From contig OX463846.1 of assembly GCA_949825065.1 (NCBI GenBank), positions 1,443,778 through 1,507,777 on the forward strand: DNA of 64,000 bases, given 5' to 3'. Under the pieces are notes generated by a model. The model did not search any database, was not told where the DNA came from, and was given only the letters and a program-made list of their open reading frames with translations. The position numbers and the translations under genes are program-made. The first letter of the stretch is position 1; every line of letters begins with the position of its first letter. Positions 23,590 to 52,800 of this stretch are shown here, piece by piece. The stretch comes from Odontocerum albicorne (Eukaryota; Arthropoda; Insecta; Trichoptera; Odontoceridae).

Positions 23590-24015
23590 ATGAGTAGGTT
23601 TATTATTTGGGCAGTATGTTTACGTGTAATGGGCAAGTTGAAAGGGACATTGAAAGAAGGGTAGCGATAGGGAATAGGGTCAACGAAGCATTTAATTTAA
23701 TATACGACTGCGTAATATCAAAAGTAGCAAAAATGACAATACGTTATAGAGTGTTGGTGCCCACCTTGATGTATGGAAGGGAATCTTGGACTTGATAAAA
23801 TAAGTTTAAAAGTAAGACTAATGCTGTAGAGATGCGTGCACTAAGGAAAATTTGTGGAGTGTCAATGTATGAAAGAAGGCAGAACGAAGACATCAAAAAT
23901 TAATACATGGATTAATTTTAAGACGAAGAAAGAAACTAAGATGGTTTGGACTTGTGGAGAGAATGAATGATGAAAGAGTGACACTGAATGTGTATGAGAA
24001 ATATGTAAAAAGTTA
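23590..24015 (+). mobile_element. LINE C-terminal fragment, frameshifted
   Basis: Segments such as KMTIRYRVLVPTLMYGRESWT, EMRALRKICGVSMYERR and RWFGLVERMNDERVTLN are the RT C-terminal domain of the same LINE family as at 22.4 and 35.4 kb. Frames are interrupted. Confidence 0.7.
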
Positions 24016-24029
24016 TAACAATAAAAAAA

Positions 24030-24420
24030 CTATGCACATTCCATCACGCCGCGTGCCTGTCTGGGTAGACAGAGAGGAGAGAGCATCAGTCTATCCCATT
24101 ATGACACATTTCGCCTTTTCTACATCTATACAACTACGATTTATCTGATTTTTTCATTCATTCAAAATATTAACTTGTAGCACTTATACTTCCTTTGATT
24201 TTGCTCTACCACCCCTTCCACTCACATTTGCACTGTATATCTGTTTTGTTAGTCTTTCTTCATTCATTCTACATGCCCTAGCCATCTTAAGAGATCTTCA
24301 TCTTACTTAATACTGAGCTTTAAGTTCATATTCATCCCTAATCACTTTATTCCGTTTTCTGTCCATCCTATGTATTCTTTTCAGTGCATGAATTTCTACA
24401 GCATACAGATTTTATATATG
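24030..24420 (-). mobile_element. LINE 3' fragment, inverted relative to its neighbour
   Basis: The minus strand carries the same LINE tail (GTCTGGGTAGACAGAGAGG block, then CATCTTACTTAATACTGAGC, then ATCACTTTATTCCGTTTTCT). It is arranged tail to tail with the plus-strand fragment ending at 24015. Confidence 0.6.
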
Positions 24421-25333
24421 TACGAGGCGTATCCAGAAAGTAAGTGTACTGAGGCTCTCACGACCGGATGGATTTTATTTTCGACATGTTGGCTACACTT
24501 CCGTGTAGCCTGACCCTTCCCCTCCGCAACGAGACCGGTTCGAGGTCAGTACGTTGAGAAGTGTCGACGCGACAACACGTTCCGTGAAAAATGTCAAACC
24601 AATCTCCCGCCAAGTGCGAAATTTTGTAAAAAGGCAAGAGTTTTTGAGGCGCTGCAAACTCCATGGAGATGAATTTCTCCGCTCCATCGTTACTGGAGAT
24701 GAAACTTGGGTTGCACACTACACGCCTGAAACCAAAAGGCAGTCTCAACAATGGCGTCACACCTCTTCACCCTCCGCCAAAAAGTTCAAAACCACAATTT
24801 CAGCCAAGAAAATCATGGCATCCGTGTTTTGGGACTGTCAAGGCATAATTTTAATTGAATATATGCCTCAAGGGGAGACCATCAACTCTGCAAGATACTG
24901 TGAGACCCTAGACAAAGGGAGTCTGCCTGCTGCACGACAATGCAAGACCACACACGGCTAACGCCACGAAGGAACTGCTCGCCTCGTTTAAATGGGATGT
25001 CCTGAACCATCCCGCGCATTCCCTTGACCTAGCACCTTCAGATTACTATCTCTTTACCTCCCTGAAGCTGCACATGGGTGGAAAAAGGTTTTCAACCGAC
25101 GAGGAGGTAAATGAGGAGGTGGAGAAGTGGACGGAGGGGTTGGCGGGAAACTAGATCGGGAAAGGCATCAAAAAGTTGATACCCCGCTTCACCACCTGCA
25201 TTGAGAGGAATGGCGACTATGTCCAAAAATAGCTTACATATGTACTCTGGTAACTACGTAATTTTTTTGTTTAAATAAAAAAAATTGTAACCTACAAAAA
25301 TTCAGTACACTTAGTTTCTGGATATGCCTCGTA
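24421..25333 (+). mobile_element. Mariner element, N-terminal half deleted
   Basis: TIRs (TACGAGGCGTATCCAGAAAG and inverted TACGAGGCATATCCAGAAAC) bound 0.91 kb. The plus-strand transposase lacks most of the N-terminal DNA-binding domain but keeps the catalytic core: SIVTGDETWVAHYTPETK (frame from 24554), then after a frameshift near 24920 HDNARPHTA and LDLAPSDYYLF, with 34 residues between the last two aspartates (DD34D), and a tail ending NGDYVQK. A stop lies in the C-terminal part (...LAGN then TAG). Confidence 0.9.
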
Positions 25334-25554
25334 TATATAAAAAAAAACAAGAATCGTGAAGAAATATTGAATATGTAACCACAAAAAACCAACCACAGAA
25401 AAATATGTTTTTTAATTGTGGTTAATGAATGATAACTTGAAATTTTGATGCGTGAAAAATGACAAAATATATCACAAGATTTCATGAAATACAACTCAAA
25501 ATTGATAACTTCAATAGTTATTCATATTTTTTTAACATAATATAACATACCAGG

Positions 25555-27435
25555 GGTGGGCATACATGAGGTCAACGAGTCACATTCTGGATTTTCATAT
25601 ACATAAAGAGCCACGCCATAGTCACGTTCTCACGTAGTATTAAATACACTAATTCTAATTTATTACATATTCTACACAAATCTTAATGCTATATAAAGTA
25701 TAAAAAAATACACATTGTATAAGAAAATATAAAAATGATAAAATACAAAATAATTAGTTCAAAATTTATTTAATAAAAAAGTATAATATAATAAAAAGTG
25801 TATTTATCTCTTTTAGCTAAATCTCGCATCTGTGCCTCCAATTTATGTAGTTTTGTATTATTTGGATCCAAAACTTGAACGGCTTCTTCCAAGTTTCTCT
25901 TAATAAATTCTCCATCTCCATATGGACGTTTCTCCCTGGCACGAGCAATATTCCACACTATTAAAAAACTAGCTTCCTTATTGTGTCATCTTCGCGTGTA
26001 AAAGAAGACAAGAGTCCTTGTTGTTTAACCGTTTCACTGCCACGAGCGCATTGACGCGCTCTCCGATTCAGTGCTCGCCAGGCCAGCCATAGAAAATGAA
26101 CGCGTAAACGCGCTCTCCTTTGAGCTTGTCGCAAACCAATATCAAATCCAATTGTAATAATTTATAAATTATAACACATAGGGACATCTATTGGGATGGT
26201 CAAGAAATACTTAAATATTACAATTTACCAATATTATCAAAGTTACAGTCATCTTTCTAAAAGCTTTCACTGACAGTCAATACGTGTCTCTGATACATGG
26301 TTACCGACTACAGTTTTTTGCGTCGTGATCGCGATGATTTATAATGACTTAGTTTGTAGTTTTGTTCAATGGTTGATTTTTAACTTTAGTGCGTTATTTT
26401 TGTTAATTTTTCAAAGTATTTATTTACAAAGTGTGTTTTCATGTATTCTTTGGTTATTGGCGGTAGTTTTGCGGCATAATACGACTTTTATATAGATTTT
26501 TTACGGTTTTATTTAATAGTTTATTTACCTTTTGTGCTTTATTATACATCATACAGATAATTTGTTGATTTTAGTTTACAAAGTATATTATATTCCACTA
26601 TATTTATAAGTAAACGTGTTTTCAGTGACAAGTTGTGACAATCCCGGACATTTTGTGAATATTTAAACTGTGTTTTTCTGAGTGGACGGCAGCTCAAACG
26701 CCCCACAGTGTATATATTTAGTAAGTTTTCATAATATCCTTTATATCTGTATACAAAAAATATACATTTTTTAGGTTTTATTTTTGTTGAAAAAAAATCA
26801 CAGCCTGCTGGGTACGGCCATACTAATAACTTCCGGCACTTAAAGGGTTAAGAGGTCCAGATTGTAAGGACTCTGTTTGTAATTTTGAATTGAGTGGATA
26901 TTCAGCTGAAAAGTGGGAATGATTTGCTTCGTAATATTTGCATCTTTGACAGTTGCATTCATACATGCACATCTTCTCACTTAAATAAATTCTCCATCTC
27001 CATATGGAAGTTTCTCCCTGGCACGAGCAATATTCCACGCTATTTAAAAACTAGCTTCCTTTATTGTGCCATCTTCGCGTGTAAAAGAAGACAAGAGTCC
27101 TTGTTGTTTAACCGGTTCACTGCCACGAGCGCGTTGACGCGCTCTCCGATTCAGTGCTCGCCAGGCCAGCAATACAAAATGAACGCGTAAACACGCTCTC
27201 CTTTGAGCTTGTCGCAAACCAATATCAAATCCAATTGTAATAATTTATAAATTATAACACATAGTGACATCTATTGGGATGGTCAAGAAATACTTAAATA
27301 TTTATAGCGAAAATACAAGTAAAAAAAAATAGCGAAAATACAAGTAAAATGGGGAAAGAAAGTGTCTATATTTTTATAAGAGACATTGGGAGCCGCACTT
27401 AACCCAACGAAGAGCCGCATTTGCCCACGTCTGGT
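25555..27435 (-). mobile_element. hAT-like element, rearranged, with a transposase fragment
   Basis: CAGGGGTGGGCATACATGAG at the left and the inverse of TTGCCCACGTCTG at the right, together with GAGCCGCA motifs inside both ends, look like hAT termini. The minus-strand frame 25958-25770 encodes NIARAREKRPYGDGEF and VQVLDPNNTKLHKLEAQM, resembling the N-terminal part of ZBED/GTF2IRD2-type hAT proteins. A ~330-bp block is present twice in direct orientation (25906-26220 and 26983-27300), and a TTAA-flanked MITE separates the copies. No clean 8-bp target duplication was found. Confidence 0.6.
26029..26847. mobile_element. piggyBac-like MITE inside the hAT-like element
   Basis: The 819-bp insert has TTAA at 26025-26028 and 26848-26851 and termini CCGTTTCACTGCC / (inverted) CCCTTTAAGTGCC. 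A truncated second copy of its left end is part of the duplicated block at 27111-27300. Confidence 0.7.
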
Positions 27436-27439
27436 ATAT

Positions 27440-27888
27440 GACATTAAGGTATGGTTAAAAAAAATGTCTAAGTCAGAAAAAGTACCATTTATTTGTAGAT
27501 AATTTTCTGATAAAAAAATACATCAGAAAGAAAAAAGCAAATATTAGTCTTAAATGTCTAACATTGTGCTCTGAAGCATATACACACCAATATTACTAAT
27601 AGTGTATAAAATTAAAACAAACTTCAATAAATATTATACAATACAATCACTAACAATAAAAACAATGTTTAGGAACACTAATTCTGTTCCCTTCAGTACT
27701 TCATAATAAATAATATAAAAAATTAACAAACAACCGTCGATATTCATGTCTTAGTTAATTATCATTAAAAACATTAACATTAGGCCAGTCCTTGAGTGGG
27801 TTTGACTCACTATGTCAATATATTGAGTGGCGTTGACTCGCTATGCCAATATATGAGATTGACTATATTATTCCATCTCCGATAACTC
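27440..27888. other. Probable TMEM161 3'-UTR / downstream flank
   Basis: No other gene is visible. A minus-strand AATAAA (TTTATT on the plus strand near 27488) lies about 400 bp beyond the TMEM161 stop and could be its polyadenylation signal. A short direct repeat (GGCGTTGACTCG/GTTTGACTCACTATG) occurs at 27800-27845. Confidence 0.4.
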
Positions 27889-45213
<17,325 letters not shown>

Positions 45214-46781
45214 TTTTAAGTATTGAAAATAATTAGATTTTATTATTTAAATAAACGTTCTTTCAAAATTTTACAAGCCTTTCATTTTATTTTTGTTCAA
45301 ACATTTTAAAGTAATATTCTATTAAAGTGATTTTTTCGAAAATGTGTTGAAATAATCAAGACAGCCAATGCAGCCAACACAAGAAAATATAATTTTCATA
45401 TACACAAAAATAACAAACATGATAAAATAATAATAAAGTACTATTTATACTGTTGTCTGAAATCTGGATAAGAATTACGGTATTTTATCTACGAGTTTCA
45501 TAGAGCTTTTATCAATTCGGTAAAAAGACGTTTTATAAAGCTCCACTGCAACACAGTCCAGTTCATATATCATTTGATGGTATATGAACCGAACGTGTGT
45601 TGCGAGTAATATGGTTCATCCATTTATATTTCAGTTTGACTGCAAGTATATTAGTTTATTTCTCAATCACTAAATACCAAGTACAATTCATTTTATGCTT
45701 CTTAATGCAATTTATTATTTAGAAAAGTATAGTCTTCGTAGTATATGTGAAAACTATTAGAACACAATGATTAATCCCCTTGACTTGTGTCCCCAGAGAG
45801 TTTTTGATAGGGTTTGAAATAAATAAATCATCTTAAATTTATCTCAAATAAGTTTATTCTTCGTCTGAATTCTATATGTTAAAACAAAAACTTATAGGAA
45901 AAGAATTTTAAATGCCTGTTGCAGCAGGGAATAAGTTTAAGGTGGACTTTGAACAATGCTTGTTTGAAAAACAAAATGCAAATTGTCGCACTTCCAAATT
46001 CTTTCAAAAACTGCAAATTCTTCAAAAATGATTGTAACATACATGGTGGTGTTTCAGTGCTCACCTTGCTACATAGAATTAAATCTTGAACATTGAAAAA
46101 GTGTGATAAAAGATACGTGCGTTGCAAAAACTATCTGGCGTACAATGAATTATAAAGTGAGCATTGACCGATTAAGGGACAACTGGAATTTTGATATAAT
46201 TTACACATATCGAGAGAATGAGTTTAAAAAGACTTAGGAAACAAGTATATAAGTACTTCGAGAATAAATAGCACGTGAGGAAAATGCGTGATAAAGAAAA
46301 ATAGGATTATGCTAGAGAAATTTTAATTGAAGCAAAATAAGAAGTATGGGAAAGAGAAAAAGAGTATGGAATAGCCAAATATATTTGTGTGGTTAGGACG
46401 ATATGAAAATCTGTCCTTTCTGTTCCATTTAAAAAGGATATGGTTTTTACTTTTTGTAATAACATACAAAAAAACGTTTCAAGTGAGCTATACTCGCAAA
46501 TTATGTATATTAAACTGACCTGAAGAATATTTAAGCAAATATACACCACAGCCAGCCAGCCAAGAATAGTCGAAACATCTAAACAGGCACTTAAAACCAC
46601 TTACTAAAGTCGGGAAATTACTATGGTCAAGAATATCCTCATATACCCCAAGTTGTTGAAAATTTTTGTTGTGCGTAATTTGACACAATTTGGAAAACAA
46701 ACGTCAAGTTGCGACAGAATTTGACAGCGTTTGATCGTTCAAGAATAAATATGACCTCATGAAAAACAGTTATCATAAAAA
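45214..46781. promoter_or_regulatory. Divergent interval between TMEM161 and VPS13 start codons
   Basis: This interval must hold the 5' UTR(s) and promoter(s) of both genes. A minus-strand donor-like CTTCAG|GTCAGT at 46520 could end a non-coding first exon of TMEM161, but no matching acceptor just before the ATG exon was convincing. I see no TATA box close to VPS13. The interval contains no recognisable transposon, unlike nearly all sequence around it. Confidence 0.5.
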
Positions 46782-46881
46782 ATGGTGTTCGAATCGATTG
46801 TTGCGGATCTTTTAAATCGAGTTTTGGGCGATTATGTCGTGAATTTGGATCGGTCCCAGCTGAAAATTGGAGCATGGGGCG
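46782..46881 (+). CDS. Vps13: VPS13 exon 1
   Basis: ATG in AAAAAATGG context; the donor is GGGGCG|GTAAGT, phase 1. This is the canonical VPS13 start. Confidence 0.95.
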
Positions 46882-49800
46882 GTAAGTGGGGTTATCTTCC
46901 CATCACAATCGTAATTTTATCACAATATTGTACAACATTTATGATGTCATTTCAAAATGAAAAGTTTGATCGATTCAAATATGATTATTTGAGACGATGT
47001 TTATTTCACATTTCTTGATTGTTTTCCTTTTTGGGTGTACTTTTAAATAACAATGCTGCATTATCATATCGATTTAATTGTGCGTCTAATGTATGCGTAC
47101 AATGTGACATAGTTATTTCATATCCTTTTTATTACTGCAGTTAATGTTTTTATAATATTCTGCAGTCAATCATTGATTATTGGGTTCTTTCTTCAAATTT
47201 ATTTCAGACGATTTCTATATGCTTACCTTATTCTATAGCAAAGTATTAAAAATAATTATTTATATTTGTTTACTTTAGAAATAATATAGTTTTTTCGATT
47301 TTCAATAGTTGAATTGAAATTTCATTAGTTGAATTGAGTAGAACTTTCAGGTCCATTTTTTCTTTATCTAATAATTTGGTTGTTCCAAATCAATCCAATA
47401 AGGCGGGGTATTCTGGCGTGAAAGGGTCTGTCTTTAAATGTTAGAGTTATGGGTGGCGTGTGCAGCTTTAGGAAGCACTTGAAGACATCCCTTATTTGGA
47501 GGTCTTATCAAAATTTATGATTATATCTAAAAATAACACACATACACTACAACTTAAGCTGAATTATCACATATCGGAAGATCTACAAAGGTTTCTTCAT
47601 AGTTCGTCTTCTCTCGGTAAATTTTCTGCTGTTTTCTTACCAAATAAATTTTTCTAAACATATGCAGATGCTGGGAAGTACCGTATTGGCCCCACTAGGG
47701 CGACCCTGATTGTAAGGCTGATTGTGTAACAGGAGAAATCCATGTCAAGTGGATAAAAAAAAAAAAAAAAAGGCGACTCCTATTTTGTAATCTGCTTTTT
47801 GGAGAAAAAAACATTTCCCTCGCCATTATAATATGAAAAATAAAATGCGAAATGTTTAACGAAAAATATTTATTAAAACAAAATACCCAGATAATAGTAA
47901 AGAACATGTAAAGAAGAAATAAAAAAAGTCCAACTACAGTAGCTAATCAGATCAGTCAGGTTCACATGTGGCCATAGCATCCTCAGCATCAGTCTCATCT
48001 TCAGTGATATTATCGTCTTCGGAATCCTCAATCATATTTTCCCACAAGATATCATCTTGAGCACCGTCCTTTTTACTACGCACAGGCATGTGTAAACAAT
48101 GACACCTTTTGAACGCTCTCATTAAAATGTTGCCATTTAGCTAATCGCGAGTAGTGAATTTATTCTGACCCACTATGTTTGTGACTCGAATATAAGGCGA
48201 CCCCCCTATTTACGTGTCACCTTTTTAAATAAAAACCTCGCCTTATAGTCGGGCTAATACGGTACTTAATTTAATGGCCGCAGCCAATACTTTCCTATCC
48301 TCACACTCAATTTGTGTTTTTTTTTGTAATATTTTAATCTATTAATAAAAGTGGGTTTGTGTCCCGAGTGGAGCGCCTTCGAGGAGAGTTTGCTCTCTAA
48401 ACGCCGCTATATGAATTATCTTTTTATTATTATTATTCGTAATGTTGTAGAAAACCATAATAATTTTATATAATATCCTCTCCGTGGTTGCAGTCCTAAG
48501 ACTGGTTTGCAGCAATTTGAACTCTTCTCCTCCATTCCCCCCTGTCCTGTGCGGCTCTTTTTAAATCTGTATATGTTGAGCAGCGCACGTCCACCAACAG
48601 GTCCTCCAGGTACTCTCGGCTTGGGCATCCCCTAGAGTTTGTCCCCTCGGTCATACCCTCCATTATGGCATGCAAGAGGCCCTCTTGTCGTATTATATGA
48701 CCGATCCATCTTGCACGCCTTTCGGACAGGATCCTGAGCAGGTGCCTTACTCCTTCGATTCGTTGGAGAACCTCTTCATTTGTGATGCGGTCTCTCCAGG
48801 AAATTCCTAATAGTCTTCTATAGGACCACATCTCAAAAGCCTCTAGTCTTCGTCTATCTCTTTCGGATAGGCACCATGTCTCGCAGCCGTACATCAAGAT
48901 ACTCCATACATAGGTCTTGATGAGGAGTATTCTCAGTTTTAGGTCTATATTATTTGATTCTATTATTTTCGACCTTTTATTAAATGCAAGTCTAGCCTGA
49001 TGTATACGGCTGTCGACCTCGCTCTTGGACCGACCGTCCCATGTTATTTTGCTCCCGAGGTAGACAAACTCCTCGGTGTTCTTTAGTGGTTTACCCGACA
49101 TCACTATTCTCATCTGGTGTTGCGCTCGGCCTACAGTCAGCAGCTTTGTATATAATATACATCACAGCATTTGAATACATTCTGAAAAATAAACTGAAAA
49201 AAGGATATGAATATATAGTTAAATTATCATAGATTCAATACTTGGTTTTGAAAGCTTGTGTACTAAAATAATAGAGCATTACTAGAAGTGATATTTGAAT
49301 CTATGTTAAGTATATCCAAGTAAAATCCATATCATGTATTAGTGCTGTTAGATTCTGGATGCGATCATTTGACTCATTTACTTAAATTACTTTTGAAGGA
49401 TACACTGTTTCTCTTGTTTCTGAAACTTAGCATGACCTTCCATAAATACTTGTAGGAATGGGTGGACATTTCAACAGCTGTAGCCTCCCATTAATATTTC
49501 TTTCTTTATCCATTTTTGAAACATTCTTTTTGTGCTGCTTGTATTGTCAATATATTTACTCTGCTTTTAATATTTGTTTTTCAGGTGATGTTGTTTTGGA
49601 TAATCTTACGCTCAGAGAGGATGCTCTGAAAGAATTAAATTTACCTGTACAAGGAATATTTGGACATATTGGTAAATATACTCTTTCATAATAAATATTA
49701 TACAAATTTAAAATTTAATTTCTTAAAGTAACGAAAAAATATTTTTCAATACAAAAGACTCGTTGAAATATAAAACGTATAAATGTTAAATAAAATAATA

Positions 49801-52800
49801 AAAACGCATGAATGTTTTTCAAGGATAAATAAGAGCCCAACATACTTTGTAAAATCAAAGACTACATATTTTGTTATCTAAACTTATTTACATAATATAA
49901 TGTGATAACCCTATCTAGGTATGTAGAGAAGATTAGAGTGCCAGGCTTTTGCACACATACATATCATTACGCCGTGCCCCTTGCGAGATAGGCAGAGAGA
50001 ATAGATCTCCAGACTGCTATCCAAGTACACAACTTTCGCTTCTTCCACATTCGTACATCTTGTCATACACAATTTTCTATTATGTTTTCCTCGGACAACC
50101 TCTTCCACGCTCATCTTCCTCTCTCACAAAGTCATTCGTTTGTCATTCATTCTCTGCACACGTCCAAACTATTTTAAAGCTCCTTTTTTTTGTGCAGAGT
50201 GAACGGCAAATGAAAATGTGGTGTGATGTGTTGGTATACAAAGGAGTCTCTCATTACCTGATCAAAGTGAACGTCCGTATTCTGAAAGAAATTGTAATTT
50301 TTCGCAAAGATGTGAAGGAGAATTGAGATTGTAAAATAATGTTGACAGAATGTGAAAGTTCTTTTACTGCTTGATCTTAACCTTTCCCTTCCTGTGCTAA
50401 AAAAATCCACCCGTTCCGGTGTTGTGTATTCAATACACATCAATACACACGTAAAAATGAGCTATTTAAAATCGGAAAAATAAGAATATTTTATTAGCTT
50501 AAATTAATTGAATTTGAAGTCAAAAGTGATAATAATTGAAATTTAATTGCTAAAAACATAAAAAAAAATATCGGCCGACGTTCACAAAACGGGCAAAGCG
50601 ACCACCTCTACCGAAAGCCGCCGGCCTACTGAGCGAGAGAAGCGAGCGAACTGAGATTCTATTTCTTGCGTTCCCATATACCGAAGTAGAGTGAGAGTGA
50701 GACATGAATAGTGTCGCTTCCTCACCCATAACGGTTTTTTAGAATGAATATACCTATGTCACACACTGGCACACGTTTGATTGTATTGGTGAATTTATTC
50801 CCGATTTTCACAAAATATCTCTGATGTGGCCGATAAGTGCTAATTATTATTAATATTATTTTTTCATTCAATGCGTAAATGTATTACGGAGGAATACCTA
50901 AAATCTGAACCCAGTATTTATTATATTTATAGAGATATTAAAGTTTTTAGAAGCAATCTGTACTAGTTTTGCATCACAGGACAGGAAGGGTTAAATAAGG
51001 TCAAGAAGAGCACGCTAAAATGGTTTGGGCATGTGGAATGAATGAACGAAGAAAGACTAACTTAAAAGATTATAGTGCAAATGTGAGTAGAAGGACACAC
51101 GTTTGATTGTATTGGTGAATTTATTCCCGATTTTCACAAAATATTTCTGATGTGGCCGATAAGTGCTAATTATTATTAATATTATTTTTTCATTCAATGC
51201 CTAAATGTATTACGGAGGAATACCTAAAATTGAAGCCAGTATTTATAATATTTATAGAGATATTAAAGTGTTTAGAAACAATGTGTACTAGTTACACATC
51301 ACAGGACACGGAGGGTTAATCCATTGAAGGTTGTTTTAAAACTCTGACACGTGGTCATACTTCTTTAGGATAAATATGAATTGAATGCAAACATTTTGGA
51401 GTCTCCAACTTATCAAACAACTCCTCATAGCAGATTTTGTATAAGTATTTCATTCGTTTGACATTCTTGAACCACCACAATACCGTATTGGCCCGACTAT
51501 AGGGCGACCCTGATTATAAGACGACCCCTATTTTTTAATCTGCTTTTTGGAGAAAAAAAACATTTCCCTCACCATTATAATATTATGAAAAATAAAATTG
51601 AAAAATAAAACGAAAAATATTTATTAAAACAAATTACCTAGATAATAGTAAAGTACATGTTTAACCCTGAGAGATCGACGCACTGCTATAGCAGTGGAAG
51701 AAATTTGTTCTACCCTTGTATTCTAAATGAATATCATTCATTTAGAATACAAGGGTACATATTCTAAAATATATTTATGTTGTAAAAATATATTTTTTTT
51801 TGTTTTTTTGTTGTTTAAAATAAATATTTATCACGAACGTCCGAATCGTAAATATATCTCAGCACTAGATAGACAATTATATTTTTTTCTCGTAGCGCTC
51901 TCAGGGTTAAACATGAAAAGAAGAAATAAAAAAGTCCAACTACAAAAGTAGCTAATCAGATCAGTCAGGTTCACATATGGCTATAGCATCCTCAGCATCA
52001 GTCTCATCTTCAGTGATATTATCGTCTTCGGAATCCTCAATCACATCTTCAGCTCCGTCCATTTTATTGGATATGCAACATTTTTTAAATCCATTGATGA
52101 TGGTCTCATTGGAAATTTGATTCCACGCCGGCAGGATCCACTCACACAGATTAGTGACTGTTGGATTTTTAATTTTCCAGTAGGTGTAAGGGCATGATCA
52201 GTGAATATCAACCAGTTTGAGTACTGTTTTTTTAAGTTATTTTAAATAAAAACCTCGCCTTATAGTCGGGCAATACGGTATATATCTATAAAACCATAAT
52301 ACACATTATCTAGTCTTCTCCTTGTTGGGATAGGCAAAGAATAATCACTAAACTTTCAATAATTTAAATATAGGTCTTTTAAATTGAAACAAGTATATAT
52401 AAGTTGAATATATTTTTTTTGTCTCTTTGTCGGTGTAGGCTGAGAAGAGAGAGTACTAGACTTTTCTTCCGTGATACATTACATCTATGAGTATACAACT
52501 TCTCATACAACTCTTACTATTTATATGTTGTTTATAGTTAAGGCATCAACGTTGTGGAGGTTTAAAAGACATTGTAATTTATTTTTATCAAACACTGTTT
52601 ATTCCACTTTTTTGTGACGGTATAACCCTACCGGTTTCAAGGCTTTCACCTCATCTTCAGGGGAGTGCAAACAAGACTAGTTTGTGCTCCCCTGAAGAGG
52701 AGGTGAAAACCTTGAAACCGGTAGGGTTATACCGTCACAAAAAAGTGGAATAAACAGTGTTTGATAAAAAATAAATTACAATATCTTACTATTTATCTGT

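Larger units (their letters stand above)
47400..48440 (+). mobile_element. LINE 3' UTR copy split by a TIR element
   Basis: Sequence 47440-47680 (GGAAGCACTTGAAGACATCC; CATATGCAGATGCTGGGAAG) and 48263-48440 (TACTTAATTTAATGG; GTGTCCCGAGTGGAGCGCC; TTTTTATTATTATTATT) align in order with the uninterrupted copy at 60949-61370. The TIR element at 47681-48262 splits it. Confidence 0.7.

Noticed and set aside
25555..27435. Clean hAT insertion with 8-bp target duplication
   Set aside because: The terminal motifs look hAT-like, but the immediately flanking bases do not match as a direct 8-bp duplication.
46307..46600. Minus-strand frame with hydrophobic segment (DVSTILGWLAVVYICLNIL)
   Set aside because: It lies in the TMEM161/VPS13 divergent interval, has no family match, and is not needed for TMEM161, whose N-terminus is explained by the one-codon exon at 45213. 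It may be part of the 5' UTR.
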